From contig CALCNX010000048.1 of assembly GCA_937899715.1 (NCBI GenBank), forward strand, positions 102,507 through 166,506: a stretch of 64,000 nucleotides of DNA. Reading direction: 5' to 3'. The notes under the pieces are model-generated. The model was not told where the DNA came from and did no database searches. It worked only from the letters and a program-made list of their open reading frames with translations. This DNA is from an uncultured bacterium (lineage in GTDB: Bacteria > Bacteroidota > Ignavibacteria > Kapaibacteriales > UBA4661). This document shows positions 53,282 to 62,708 of this stretch, in pieces (positions within the stretch are counted from its first letter, which is position 1; each line of letters starts with the position of its first letter). Both the position numbers and the translations under genes were made by a program.

Positions 53282-56200
53282 ATGCACCATCAAGCCCTCT
53301 TTTCTCTGAAATCGCTCCTGAAGCACCTTGAATCCTTTCCTGAACCCTCTGCTGGTGCGCTGGAACGCGCAGGCGAATGGAAGCGAATGATTGACAACCG
53401 CAGTGTTCTGACTGCCAAAGAAACTGAGCTCGACGGGCAATTTCTCACGCACTTTTTCAGGGATATTCTCGGCTTCACCGATAACCGTGCTTCAGGCGCA
53501 TGGACGCTCACTAAAAATCAAACCTCACAGGCGGATAGTTCCGTGCCAGACGGTGTGTTGGGCTTTTTTGCTATGCAAGGGAATGAGAGTGTTTCCCGCG
53601 TCTGTGCAGTGATTGAACTCAAAGATGCTTCGCACGACCTCGACAAAGCACAAAAGCGTCAAAATGACAAGCGCAGCCCCGTCGAGCAGGCATTCAGCTA
53701 TGCACCGAAAGCAGGCGGTGCTTGCAAATGGGTGATTGTCTCAAATTACCTCGAACTGCGCTTGTACCACCACTCCGACCAATCAAAATACGAGCGGTTT
53801 GAGCTTTCGCGCCTCACTGAAGCACAGGAGATGAAGCGACTACTCTTTCTCATGCACCGCGACAATCTTTTGCCGTTAGCGGAAAACGAGGCAACGTCAC
53901 GCACCGAAGAATTTTTTGCAGCACGAGTGAAGGAAGAAGACCGCATCACCAAAGAGTTTTATGCGGAATACAAACAAGCCCGCAACGACCTTTTCAAACA
54001 CCTGTGCGCGGCGAATCCGACCGCACCGGAACTCATGGTGCTGAACAAAACGCAAAAGCTGCTCGACCGCGTAATTTTTGTGTGCTTTGTGGAAGATAAG
54101 GAAATCATTCCCCGACGCACCTTTCGGAGGCTTTTGGACGACGTGAAGCGGGACAAATTCAACCGCAGCGATACAAAAATTTGGGACAGAGTGCGCGGCT
54201 TGTTTGCTGCTATCAACGAAGGCTATCCCGAAGAGCATATCAACAAGTTCAATGGCGGTCTCTTTGCCGATGATACGGACTTGGACGCGCTTGTCATCAA
54301 GGACAGTGTGCTGGAGCATATCATCGCGCTGGAAAAGTACGATTTTGACAGCGACCTGAACGTGAACATTTTGGGGCATATTTTCGAGCAATCCATCACA
54401 GATATTGAAGAACTGAAAGCCTCCATTGCAGGCGCGGCGCATGATGCAAGCAAAGGCAAACGCAAAAAAGACGGTATTTTCTACACGCCCGAATACATCA
54501 CGCGCTACATCGTGCAGGAGACCGTCGGCGGGTATTTGGAAGAGCGCAAGGCAGAATGTGGCTTCGGGACGCTTCCGGCTCTCACCGAGACGGATTGGCA
54601 AAGCATCAAGCGCGACAAGCGGAATGTTCTCAGTTACAACAAAACGATTCAGCAGCACATTGAAGCATGGACGGCATACCGCGAAAAACTTGCTGCGGTG
54701 AAGGTGTGCGACCCTGCCTGCGGAAGCGGTGCGTTTCTGAATCAGGTGTTTGATTTTCTCTATGCCGAAGGGCAGCGCGTGAATACAGAACTGGCGCGGC
54801 TGCAACTCGGACAAACCACCACCAGCGACCTCCAGAAAGACATCTTGCAAAACAACATTTACGGTGTGGATGTGAACCCCGAAAGCGTAGAAATCACCCG
54901 GCTTTCGCTCTGGCTCAAAACGGCAGACCGCTCGAAAGAACTTACCTCGCTTGACCACACGATTCGCTGCGGGAACTCGCTTGTAGATGACCCAAATGTA
55001 GCAGGGGAAACAGCATTTGATTGGGCGGCAGCGTTTCCTGAAGTCATGCAGCAGGGCGGCTTTGATGTGATTGTGGGGAATCCGCCGTATGTGCGACAGG
55101 AACTTTTGCCCGAAGCAATGAAGGCGTTTCTTGCCCAAAGCTACACCGTGGCTCACGGCAGCGCGGATTTATATGCGTACTTCATGGAGCAAAGTGTCCG
55201 ATTGCTGAAAGAGGGCGGTTTGTACAGCATCATTGTTGCAAACAAGTGGATGCGGGCAAGCTACGGTGAACCGCTTCGCCGTTGGATGAAAGCGCAATCG
55301 CTGGAGGAAATTATTGATTTTGGTGATTTGCCTGTGTTCGAGGATGCGATTGCCTACCCATGTGTGTTACGGATTCGCAAAGGCGCACCCAAGGAAGAAT
55401 TTCTGGCTGCAAACCTCACAACGCTTGATTTTGAGAGCCTTTCGGCGGAAGTAGAGCGCACACGTTTTGCCGTGAGTATAGCACAGTTACACAATGAAGG
55501 CTGGTCGCTGACCAATAAGGCGGTGAGCGATGTTCTGGCAAAACTCCGTGCCGCAGGTACACCGCTTGGCGAGTATGTGCAGGGGAAAATTTATCGTGGC
55601 GTTCTGACAGGCTTAAACGAAGCATTTGTCGTGGATGCCGACACTCGCGCCCGTTTGATAACTGAAGACCCGCGAAGTGCTGACGTGCTGAAGCCGTTTC
55701 TCGCGGGGCGAGATGTGAAGCGATATGCAACGCCGGAAGCGGAAAATTATTTGATTTTTGCGCGACGGGGAATTGATATTGCTCAATATCCCGCTATAGA
55801 ACGCCATTTATCGCAGTTCAAAGACCAACTTATGCCTAAGCCACGCGATTGGCAAGGTGCAGAATGGCAAGGACGCAAGGCAGGAAGTTACAAGTGGTAT
55901 GAATTGCAAGATGCGGTTGATTACTTTACAGAATTTGAAAAGCCGAAAATCATCGTTCCCGCAATCGTTCAAACCGCATCATACCTTGTGGATATAAATG
56001 GATTTTATTCCAACGACAAAACGAGTATTATCGGCGTGTATGACAAAGCCTTACTTGCGGTGCTGAACTCGAAAGCAACAGACTTTTTTATGCACAGCAT
56101 CGCAGCTACGAAGCAAGGCGGCTTCTACGAATACAAGCCGATGTATTTGGTGCAACTCCCCATTCCACCAATCAATAACACTGAAGCATTGACCGCGCAC

Positions 56201-56539
56201 GTGGAAACGATGACAACGACAAGCAAGAATCTTGCTGACCTCCGCAAGCGTGTACTGACGCTGCTTCTTACTAAAACAGGCATCACCAAAGCCAGCACAA
56301 AACTTCAGGAGTGGGACGCGCTCACGTGGGCGGAGCTGGAAGCGGAGTTCAAAAAAGCAAAAGTGAAACTGTCTTTGAACGACCAAGAGGAACTGCTCAC
56401 CTATTTCGAGCAGAAAAAGGCAGAAGCGGAGCGGCTGAAAACCGTGCTTTCCACGACCGACCGCACGATAGATGCGCTGGTGTACGGGCTGTATGGTTTG
56501 ACGGCGGAGGAGATTCAGGTGGTGGAGGGGTGGGCTTAA
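53282..56539 (+). CDS. Type IIG restriction-modification enzyme (Eco57I-like, single chain)
   Basis: The ATG at 53282 gives 1085 residues. The N-terminal part has a PD-(D/E)XK nuclease pattern: Asp90 in SVPDG, then Glu112 and Lys114 in VIELKD. The gamma-class N6-adenine methylase follows, with SAM motif I at Asp477 (DPACGSGAFLNQV) and catalytic NPPY at 600-603 in VGNPPYVRQE. The C-terminal ~450 residues form a TaqI-C-like target recognition region (GVLTGLNEAFVVD, FLAGRDVKRY, ATKQGGFYEYKPMYLVQLPI). One chain therefore both cuts and methylates DNA. No helper gene is nearby. Confidence 0.92.
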   Translation: MHHQALFSLKSLLKHLESFPEPSAGALERAGEWKRMIDNRSVLTAKETELDGQFLTHFFRDILGFTDNRASGAWTLTKNQTSQADSSVPDGVLGFFAMQGNESVSRVCAVIELKDASHDLDKAQKRQNDKRSPVEQAFSYAPKAGGACKWVIVSNYLELRLYHHSDQSKYERFELSRLTEAQEMKRLLFLMHRDNLLPLAENEATSRTEEFFAARVKEEDRITKEFYAEYKQARNDLFKHLCAANPTAPELMVLNKTQKLLDRVIFVCFVEDKEIIPRRTFRRLLDDVKRDKFNRSDTKIWDRVRGLFAAINEGYPEEHINKFNGGLFADDTDLDALVIKDSVLEHIIALEKYDFDSDLNVNILGHIFEQSITDIEELKASIAGAAHDASKGKRKKDGIFYTPEYITRYIVQETVGGYLEERKAECGFGTLPALTETDWQSIKRDKRNVLSYNKTIQQHIEAWTAYREKLAAVKVCDPACGSGAFLNQVFDFLYAEGQRVNTELARLQLGQTTTSDLQKDILQNNIYGVDVNPESVEITRLSLWLKTADRSKELTSLDHTIRCGNSLVDDPNVAGETAFDWAAAFPEVMQQGGFDVIVGNPPYVRQELLPEAMKAFLAQSYTVAHGSADLYAYFMEQSVRLLKEGGLYSIIVANKWMRASYGEPLRRWMKAQSLEEIIDFGDLPVFEDAIAYPCVLRIRKGAPKEEFLAANLTTLDFESLSAEVERTRFAVSIAQLHNEGWSLTNKAVSDVLAKLRAAGTPLGEYVQGKIYRGVLTGLNEAFVVDADTRARLITEDPRSADVLKPFLAGRDVKRYATPEAENYLIFARRGIDIAQYPAIERHLSQFKDQLMPKPRDWQGAEWQGRKAGSYKWYELQDAVDYFTEFEKPKIIVPAIVQTASYLVDINGFYSNDKTSIIGVYDKALLAVLNSKATDFFMHSIAATKQGGFYEYKPMYLVQLPIPPINNTEALTAHVETMTTTSKNLADLRKRVLTLLLTKTGITKASTKLQEWDALTWAELEAEFKKAKVKLSLNDQEELLTYFEQKKAEAERLKTVLSTTDRTIDALVYGLYGLTAEEIQVVEGWA

Positions 56540-56775
56540 GCAAAAATGAAAAAAGTAAATCACTGAGACACAACAAACAATTAATAAACTGGATATGCAG
56601 ACACAGAAATACGAAGTATGATGGTGTTCAAAAGAAGCTGATAGTGTGCTTGAGAAAGAAGGCAGCATACTGCCTTGTTGTAGTTTGTCAGCTCACAAAA
56701 ATACTCCCTAAGTGAGATATTTGGGCAAAATTATTGCGTATGTAGGAAACGTTAGGACACAAATAGGGCAATAAA
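56540..56775. other. Intergenic region downstream of the restriction enzyme gene
   Basis: About 240 bp with no convincing gene, AT-rich compared with the flanking genes. A short plus-strand frame overlapping the end of the restriction gene (56311-56715) has no family features. Confidence 0.5.
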
Positions 56776-56803
56776 AAAGCCGCTTCAGAATTGAAGCGGC
56801 TTT
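56776..56803 (-). terminator. Intrinsic terminator of the tRNA-Leu gene
   Basis: On the minus strand an 11-bp stem AAAGCCGCTTC/GAAGCGGCTTT around a 6-base loop runs into a T-run (six A on the plus strand from 56773). It ends about 15 bp after the tRNA 3' end. Confidence 0.9.
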
Positions 56804-56817
56804 GAAGATGTTTTGTG

Positions 56818-56903
56818 TGCCCGGGGCGGGACTTGAACCCGCACGCTCCTTACGAAACTCAGGATTTTAAGTCCTGTGCGTCTGCCGATTCCGCCACCCG
56901 GGC
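56818..56903 (-). tRNA. tRNA-Leu (anticodon UAA)
   Basis: The minus strand folds as a class II tRNA: acceptor stem GCCCGGG/CCCGGGC, anticodon stem CAGGA/TCCTG with loop CTTAAAA (anticodon TAA), a long variable arm, and the T arm GCGGGTTCAAGTCCCGC. The discriminator is A and CCA is not encoded. It reads UUA, and UUG by wobble. It is divergent from hisC. Confidence 0.96.
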
Positions 56904-57063
56904 AAATACTTTGTACATACCAAGAAATGCAAGCGGAAAACAAGACTGCAAAGATGCGAGATTTTGGGCGAATATGCAATCACTTTTTACATCTCCTTTG
57001 CCTTTTTGTACCAAAGGTCGTAGATTGTGTTTTTTCTCTCCATTTTTCACAAAAGCAGAATTC

Positions 57064-58236
57064 ATGCGCCCACTCGAATCTCTTCTCCGAAAACATATTT
57101 TGAGCGTGAAGCCCTATTCTTCGGCACGTTCCGAATATCCTGTCGGCAATGCGGAAACTGCATCACCAAGTCTTGTGCAACAGACTTTCTTGGATGCCAA
57201 CGAAAATGCTTTTGGCTCTCCTAATGGGCTGGCATTCAATGGCAATGCCGTTAATCGCTATCCCGACCCCCTACAAATGACGCTCAAGCGGCGCATTGCC
57301 GAAATAAAGGGGCTTTCGCCGGAGCGCATCAATTCGATATTTTTGGGCAATGGTAGCGATGAGCCGATAGACCTCATCATTCGTGCGTTTTGTGAACCAA
57401 GTGTTATGACGGCTTCCGGCGACGAAATTCTCGGCGATGAAATTATTATTACACCACCAACCTACGGGATGTATGAAGTAAGCGCCGCTATTCACAACGT
57501 CCCTGTGCGTCGTGTGCCGCTTGTGCGAACAATGACTGAGGCAAGTGGTACTTTTGCACTTGATGTTGCATCCATACTTCAGGCTATTACGCCGCGAACA
57601 AAACTTATTTTTCTCTGTTCGCCTAATAATCCGACTGCGAATGTCTTTGAGCGAGAAGCGATAGAACGCATCATTGCGGGATTTGATGGTATTGTTGTTC
57701 TTGATGAAGCATATATTGATTTTGCGGTGGAGCACAGTTTTCTACCGCGCCTCACGGCATACCCAAATGTCATTATTTTGCAGACCTTTTCCAAAGCCTG
57801 GGGCATGGCAGCTCTACGGCTAGGCATGGCATTTGCCGATGAGCGCATCATTGCTGTTTTGAACAAAATTAAGCCGCCGTACAATATCAATATCCTGACA
57901 CAAGAAACAGCACTGCAAGCGCTCTACCATACCGAATGGAAAGACCGAACCGTCAATACAATAGTGCGCGAACGTGAGCGACTTGCGACGGAGCTGGAGC
58001 ACATTCATATTGTCGAGCGGGTTTTTCCGTCGGATGCAAATTTTCTCCTCGCCCAGTTTCTGGATGCCCCTGCGGTCTATGCGGCTTTGGTGCAGCGCAA
58101 TATTATCGTCCGCGACCGCTCCGGCGTTACCTTGTGCGATGATTGCTTGCGTATAACCGTTGGTACGGCGGCAGAGAACAGGCACTTACTCAATGCTTTG
58201 GCGGATATTGTGCATTCTCCCAAAAATCACCGATGA
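57064..58236 (+). CDS. hisC: Histidinol-phosphate aminotransferase
   Basis: The ATG at 57064 gives 390 residues; upstream in-frame codons run into the tRNA gene and are rejected. Class I/II PLP enzyme blocks are DANENAFGSPNG, NRYPDPLQMTLKRRIAEIKG, IFLGNGSDEPIDLIIRAFC, LCSPNNPTANVF, VVLDEAYIDFAVEHSFLPRL and the PLP lysine in TFSKAWGMAALRLGMAF, with IRITVGTAAENRHLL near the end. It acts in histidine synthesis. It stands alone here, apart from other his genes, and converges with the PBP gene. Confidence 0.94.
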   Translation: MRPLESLLRKHILSVKPYSSARSEYPVGNAETASPSLVQQTFLDANENAFGSPNGLAFNGNAVNRYPDPLQMTLKRRIAEIKGLSPERINSIFLGNGSDEPIDLIIRAFCEPSVMTASGDEILGDEIIITPPTYGMYEVSAAIHNVPVRRVPLVRTMTEASGTFALDVASILQAITPRTKLIFLCSPNNPTANVFEREAIERIIAGFDGIVVLDEAYIDFAVEHSFLPRLTAYPNVIILQTFSKAWGMAALRLGMAFADERIIAVLNKIKPPYNINILTQETALQALYHTEWKDRTVNTIVRERERLATELEHIHIVERVFPSDANFLLAQFLDAPAVYAALVQRNIIVRDRSGVTLCDDCLRITVGTAAENRHLLNALADIVHSPKNHR

Positions 58237-58314
58237 AATTATTCGATGAATCGAAGACATTGTGAAGAATTAAGCCGCAGAGCCGGAGTATTAAAGCATA
58301 AGCAGCAATTTATA

Positions 58315-60543
58315 CTACTCACGCACACAATCTAAAACGCAAAGCGGTTCTTTCCCATTGCGGAATTCCTGCCGCACGACGACTCCGCCCTGTCCAACAA
58401 CTTTGGTCTTAATACCGGCAGCATGAAGCAGCGTCAAGGCACGGCGGACGCTCATACCGCGCACATCGGGTATGGTCGCGGCGGTGATTTTTTCGGCAAC
58501 AAAATCCGGCTGCAATGTACCAACCGGAATCTCTGCCCCCGATTTGACTTCTGCACCGGGCTTGATTTTCTGGCTACTGATGATGATTGAGCCTGTTTTG
58601 GGATTCGGGGAAATGGGTTTCAATTTCAAACCGAGGTTTTGTGCAATGTCCAGTGCATCAGCCCACATCAGCCCGCGCAGGTCGGGCACTTCTACCGTAT
58701 TGGTTTCTTTGGGATTGCTTGTGACAGTATCGCTCGAATGAGCAATAGTGGTTGTGCCGCTTACAGAAACCAGCCCCGACGAGACAAATTTTTGTGCGAT
58801 ACGCTGAAAAATAGGTGCTGCCACATCGCCTCCATAATACCCCTTGCGCGGCTTATCCATTCGCACCACTATAACCACTTCCGGCTTATTTGCCGGAAAA
58901 TACCCCACAAACGAACCGTTGTAATCCCGCTTAGAATACTTTCCTTCCGTGATTTGCTGCGACGTTCCCGTCTTTCCTGCGATTGCCAAGCCCGGTATTC
59001 GTGCGGGCATACCTGTTCCGCGTTCCACCACGCCACAAAGCAGTTCCGTCATGGTTGTTGCCGTCGCCTCCGATACCACGCGGCGAACGCGCTGTGGCTC
59101 AAATACTTGCACGTCCTCGCCTTGAGCATTGATAATGCGCTGCACCAGAAAGGGCTTCATCATCACGCCGCCGTTTGCGATGGTTGCGTAGGCATTAGCA
59201 AGTTGCAGCACGGTCGAAGAAAGCTCGTAGCCGTGCGCCATGTAGGTCTTTGTCGTATAATCAAATTCATGCGGCTTCTTCACGGTACCACGCACTTCGC
59301 CCGGCACATCAATTCCCGTAAAAATACCAAAACCAAAATCGCGCGTGTATTTGTAAAACTTGGGAGTAGCAATTCGTTGCGCAAGCGTGGACATCACAAC
59401 ATTACTCGATTTTTCCAGTGCCCGTGCAAATGTTACCGTCCCGACAGGGTGTTCGTCGCGTACCACCACCACACCATCCCGCCCGGTAATAGTCTCTGCA
59501 CCCGTCACCATCTCGCTTGGCGTAATTTTTCCTTCTTCCAAAAGCGCAGCAGCAGTGATGAGTTTGAAGGTAGAGCCGGGTTCGTAGGTGTCGGTGAAGC
59601 ACGCATTCCGTGTGAGTTCGGGTGTGGCGCTGAGGAGATTATTGGGATTGAAGGTGGGATAACTTGCCATAGCAAGAATTTCGCCTGTTGCGGGATTGAG
59701 CGCGATAACCGAGCCGGAGACAGCCTCAACACTTTCCACACCTTGCTTGAGTTCATTTTCGACAATGGTTTGCATATCCATATCAAGCGTCAGCACAAGC
59801 GAGTATCCGGGCTGTGGTGCAAGCATCGGCGCGTCAGGTACGGGGCGTTTTTTGCCGCGTCCGTCGCGCTGGAGAAACATATAGCCATTTTTGCCCGATA
59901 GCACAGAATCCCAACCAAGCTCAAGTCCGCTTGCACCTTGACTGTCAGAATTCGTGAAGCCTAGTATTTGCGAGGCAAGAGAGCCATAGGCAAAGCTCCG
60001 TCGTGGTTCGCGTATTTTGATAAGCCCCGATGCCTCAAGGGTGTCCAGTGTAGCATTCATCACGCTTGAAGGGGAATCAATAGCTCGCTCAAGCCAAATA
60101 AAACGAGAAGATGTATTGCGAATTTTTGTAATGTAGCTTTCCACCGACTTGCCCGTCACGGCGGCAATAGCCCGAAAAACACGGAGTGTATCGTCAAGCA
60201 TCTTGGGGTCAACAGCGAGCGACGTTTTTTCAACGGTTGTGGCGATAAGTCGCCGTTTACGGTCGTAGACCTTCCCACGCTCGGCTGCCAACTCAATTTT
60301 GGATTCGTACTGCTTCCGTGCAATGTCCTGATAGTAATCGCTGCGAATCACCTGAATCATAAATAACTTCGCCAGCACGAGCACAAAAGCAAGCAGGAAC
60401 ACCATAAAGATGAGCTTCACTTTAGCATTCATGCGGCGTGTTGTGCGGTCATCGCGCTCAGGTGCTTGCCCGACGGTTGCATCTCGAAAGGTTTGCTCCG
60501 GCGGTGCATTGCGCATATACTCAGGGTCTATCGGCTGAATCAT
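58315..60543 (-). CDS. Penicillin-binding protein (FtsI/PBP2B-like) with PASTA domains
   Basis: A 742-residue class B PBP. The cytoplasmic tail and membrane anchor (KVKLIFMVFLLAFVLVLAKL) are followed by a dimerisation domain (ERGKVYDRKRRLIATTVEKT) and the transpeptidase: SxxK in EPGSTFKLITAAAL, SxN in LEKSSNVVMSTLA, and KTG in IAGKTGTSQQIT. Two C-terminal PASTA repeats follow (VPDLRGLMWADALDIAQNLG and IPDVRGMSVRRALTLLHAAG). It crosslinks septal peptidoglycan. No mraY-mur neighbours are present, so it lies outside a dcw cluster in this window. Confidence 0.92.
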   Translation of the reverse strand: MIQPIDPEYMRNAPPEQTFRDATVGQAPERDDRTTRRMNAKVKLIFMVFLLAFVLVLAKLFMIQVIRSDYYQDIARKQYESKIELAAERGKVYDRKRRLIATTVEKTSLAVDPKMLDDTLRVFRAIAAVTGKSVESYITKIRNTSSRFIWLERAIDSPSSVMNATLDTLEASGLIKIREPRRSFAYGSLASQILGFTNSDSQGASGLELGWDSVLSGKNGYMFLQRDGRGKKRPVPDAPMLAPQPGYSLVLTLDMDMQTIVENELKQGVESVEAVSGSVIALNPATGEILAMASYPTFNPNNLLSATPELTRNACFTDTYEPGSTFKLITAAALLEEGKITPSEMVTGAETITGRDGVVVVRDEHPVGTVTFARALEKSSNVVMSTLAQRIATPKFYKYTRDFGFGIFTGIDVPGEVRGTVKKPHEFDYTTKTYMAHGYELSSTVLQLANAYATIANGGVMMKPFLVQRIINAQGEDVQVFEPQRVRRVVSEATATTMTELLCGVVERGTGMPARIPGLAIAGKTGTSQQITEGKYSKRDYNGSFVGYFPANKPEVVIVVRMDKPRKGYYGGDVAAPIFQRIAQKFVSSGLVSVSGTTTIAHSSDTVTSNPKETNTVEVPDLRGLMWADALDIAQNLGLKLKPISPNPKTGSIIISSQKIKPGAEVKSGAEIPVGTLQPDFVAEKITAATIPDVRGMSVRRALTLLHAAGIKTKVVGQGGVVVRQEFRNGKEPLCVLDCVRE

Positions 60544-60649
60544 GGCAAAGAAAATTCAGGAAGGAAAATTCAGTAGCGGTGTTTTTTTATGCCCGAAGCG
60601 CACTGCTGCTGTGCGCTTCGAGGAGGAAACGGCTCTGTGTACGGGAAAT

Positions 60650-61456
60650 TTATTTCTTTATCTGCTGCGCTTGCTCGACCATGAGTATCCACCATGGTTT
60701 GCTGTAATCAACTTTGTTAGCAGGCACAACCACAGCTTCTTTTGGAACATCGAACATCTTCCAAAAGTTCTTTTTGTAGGTTGCGTCAAGAATTTCAAAG
60801 GATTTTCCTTTTTCCTTGTCTTCGAGAAACTTCTTATATGCGCCAATTGGCTCAAAAGGATTTGCCTGCTTCATCACGACTGTTCCGCCAAATTGCTTGT
60901 ACAGCGACTGGTCGAATTTCCAGACCTGCACCGTGCGCTGTGCAAAGTCTTTTTCCTGCTGCGAAGGGTCGGGGAGCGGCTTGGAAAGCTGATTGAGCGC
61001 ATCTTGAAATTGTTTCTTGAGTGCTTCGCCTTGCTGCTTTTGCTGGGCTGTCAACTGACCACCTTGCATCTGAGCATTGAGCTGCTGAAGATTTTGCTGA
61101 AATTGCGTTTTCTGCATTTCACGTGCTTTTTTTGCATAGTCGAAGAACGTGGTTACTTCATTGGGAGCAACGATAATATTTTTTTCTTTGAGAAATTGCT
61201 GTTGAAGCGGTTCCCAGATAAGCGCCGCCATTTTGACGTAGCGTATTTGTGTCAGCCATTCGTTGTATTTGCCCTTCAGTGCTTGTTTTGCTTGCTGCTT
61301 CGTTTTGTCGTCAGGTTCGAGTTGTGAAGCGACAATGGGTTGCTGCAAAACTCGTGCAAGTGGTTTTTCGGTCGAAGCGGCAGGCGCTTTTTGCGCTAAT
61401 GCCGCCAAAGGCATAGTAAAAAGCGCGATAAGAACGGAAAAGAGTGTTGATTTCAA
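60650..61456 (-). CDS. Exported SurA-N-like protein of unknown function (TTG start)
   Basis: The start is placed at TTG 61456, with GGAGA just upstream. This gives a clean signal peptide (KSTLFSVLIALFTMPLAALA, cut after LAQ) and 268 residues. The helical body (YNEWLTQIRYVKMAALIWEP, LKEKNIIVAPNEVTTFFDYA) resembles the SurA/trigger-factor-like chaperone fold, followed by a Gln-rich coiled segment (QQNLQQLNAQMQGGQLTAQQ) and a second helical part. No peptidyl-prolyl isomerase domain is visible. It is 106 bp upstream of the PBP gene, same strand, and may help fold exported proteins; this is inference. Confidence 0.7.
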   Translation of the reverse strand: MKSTLFSVLIALFTMPLAALAQKAPAASTEKPLARVLQQPIVASQLEPDDKTKQQAKQALKGKYNEWLTQIRYVKMAALIWEPLQQQFLKEKNIIVAPNEVTTFFDYAKKAREMQKTQFQQNLQQLNAQMQGGQLTAQQKQQGEALKKQFQDALNQLSKPLPDPSQQEKDFAQRTVQVWKFDQSLYKQFGGTVVMKQANPFEPIGAYKKFLEDKEKGKSFEILDATYKKNFWKMFDVPKEAVVVPANKVDYSKPWWILMVEQAQQIKK

Positions 61457-61862
61457 GAGGTCTCCAAAAATAACGGTCAGAGAATAACGATAAAAAGTGC
61501 CGTGCCGGACAAGTGAACTGCGAAGGCAAGCGGATAGCGCTAAGTTACAAATTTTTCGCCAAAAAACGTTGCGGCAAAATGGCAGGATTGTCGTAGACAT
61601 ATCAAGCGTAGGAAGCAGTACCGTTTTGGGTTGGAGATAAAAATACGCTTGCTATGTCATAAAATTTTCCCATTTTAGCGGTCTTGTTAATTCAACGTTG
61701 AGCGGCTGCTTCTTATGGTTTCATTCTTGTCTGATGTACAATTCGTATAAAGACTTGCGATTTTTGGAGAAACGCGCGAAGCCAAAGAAATTGCCTTTCC
61801 GGCAATGTGAAAAGAACGTCGCACTATCAACGAATCTCCACTTTCTTTTTTTCTATTCAATC
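61457..61862. other. Divergent intergenic region between the SurA-like gene and rpsD
   Basis: About 406 bp without a supported gene. Both flanking frames can be extended into it in silico, but the extensions lack conserved residues. It must hold promoters for both directions; none was assigned with confidence. Confidence 0.5.
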
Positions 61863-62468
61863 ATGTCCAATTACACAGGACCCAAAGTCCGCCTTTCCCG
61901 GAAACTTGGCATCGCATTGACCGCCAAATCCGGCAAAATCATGGAGCGCAAGCCTAATCCGCCCGGACAACACGGTGGAAATAAGCGCCGCGCCAAAGTC
62001 TCCGACTACGGCAAGCAGCTCTTTGAAAAACAACGTCTCCGCCTTCAGTACAACGTCCATGAGCGCCAACTGCGCCGCTACGTTGACCAAGCGCAACGCT
62101 CTCTCGGCAATACCGGTGAAATTCTCGTGCAGCTGCTTGAGTCTCGCTTGGATGCTGTCGTTTTTCGTGCAGGTCTGGCTCGCTCAATATATGCTTCGCG
62201 CCAGTACGTCACGCACGGACACATTTTGGTCAATGGCAAGCACGTGAATATTCCTTCCTATCGTGTCAAAATCAATGATGTGATTACCGTCCGCGAAAAA
62301 AGCCGCAAACTCGTCTGCTTCCAAGAAGCTATCCGCACTTCCGCGCCTCCGGCATACTTAGAAGTGTCGAAATCGAACTTGAGTGTGAAAATGCTCTACG
62401 TTCCGCCGCGCGAAGAGGTGCCGATTATCTGCGAAATGCCGCTTGTTGTTGAGTATTACTCACGGTAA
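61863..62468 (+). CDS. rpsD: 30S ribosomal protein S4
   Basis: The ATG at 61863 gives 201 residues. SNYTGPKVRLSRKLGIALTA, RKPNPPGQHGGNKRRAKVSD and YGKQLFEKQRLRLQYNVHER form the N-terminal part. The S4 RNA-binding domain is LESRLDAVVFRAGLARSIYA, SRQYVTHGHILVNGKHVNIP. The zinc-binding cysteines of some S4 proteins are missing, so it is the zinc-independent form. It is isolated, not beside rpsK, rpoA or rplQ where S4 often sits. It may be a relocated single gene or a paralog. Confidence 0.96.
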   Translation: MSNYTGPKVRLSRKLGIALTAKSGKIMERKPNPPGQHGGNKRRAKVSDYGKQLFEKQRLRLQYNVHERQLRRYVDQAQRSLGNTGEILVQLLESRLDAVVFRAGLARSIYASRQYVTHGHILVNGKHVNIPSYRVKINDVITVREKSRKLVCFQEAIRTSAPPAYLEVSKSNLSVKMLYVPPREEVPIICEMPLVVEYYSR

Positions 62469-62529
62469 TAGTTGAGTGCCCTTCACTGGAAACTCCAATA
62501 GCAGATTCGACCAAAACTGAAAATAAAGC

Positions 62530-62580
62530 AAAATGCGCATTTGACGATGTATGAATATCTGTCGAATGCGCATTTTGTTT
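62530..62580. terminator. Likely bidirectional terminator between rpsD and the TonB gene
   Basis: A 12-bp perfect stem AAAATGCGCATT/AATGCGCATTTT, extended by four more pairs (one G-T), encloses a 15-base loop. T-rich sequence flanks it on both strands, so it can serve both converging genes. A second small inverted repeat (ATGCTTTAG/CTAAAGCAT) lies at 62590-62619. Confidence 0.75.
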
Positions 62581-62708
62581 GGGTACTGTATGCTTTAGTA
62601 CGAGCAAAGTCTAAAGCATCAGTGCAATGGGGATTTTCTGAAGTATCGCACTACGCTTGCCTAACAATGACGGTTTTCTGAGTGCTCGCGACATCTATGT
62701 AATTGCTC

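Noticed and set aside
56311..56715. 134-residue plus-strand frame overlapping the end of the restriction enzyme gene
   Set aside because: It overlaps conserved coding sequence in another frame, has no recognised motif and no good ribosome-binding site.
58639..59901. 420-residue frame antisense to the penicillin-binding protein gene
   Set aside because: The opposite strand encodes a clear PBP with all active-site motifs; the antisense frame is Cys/His-rich and without family features.
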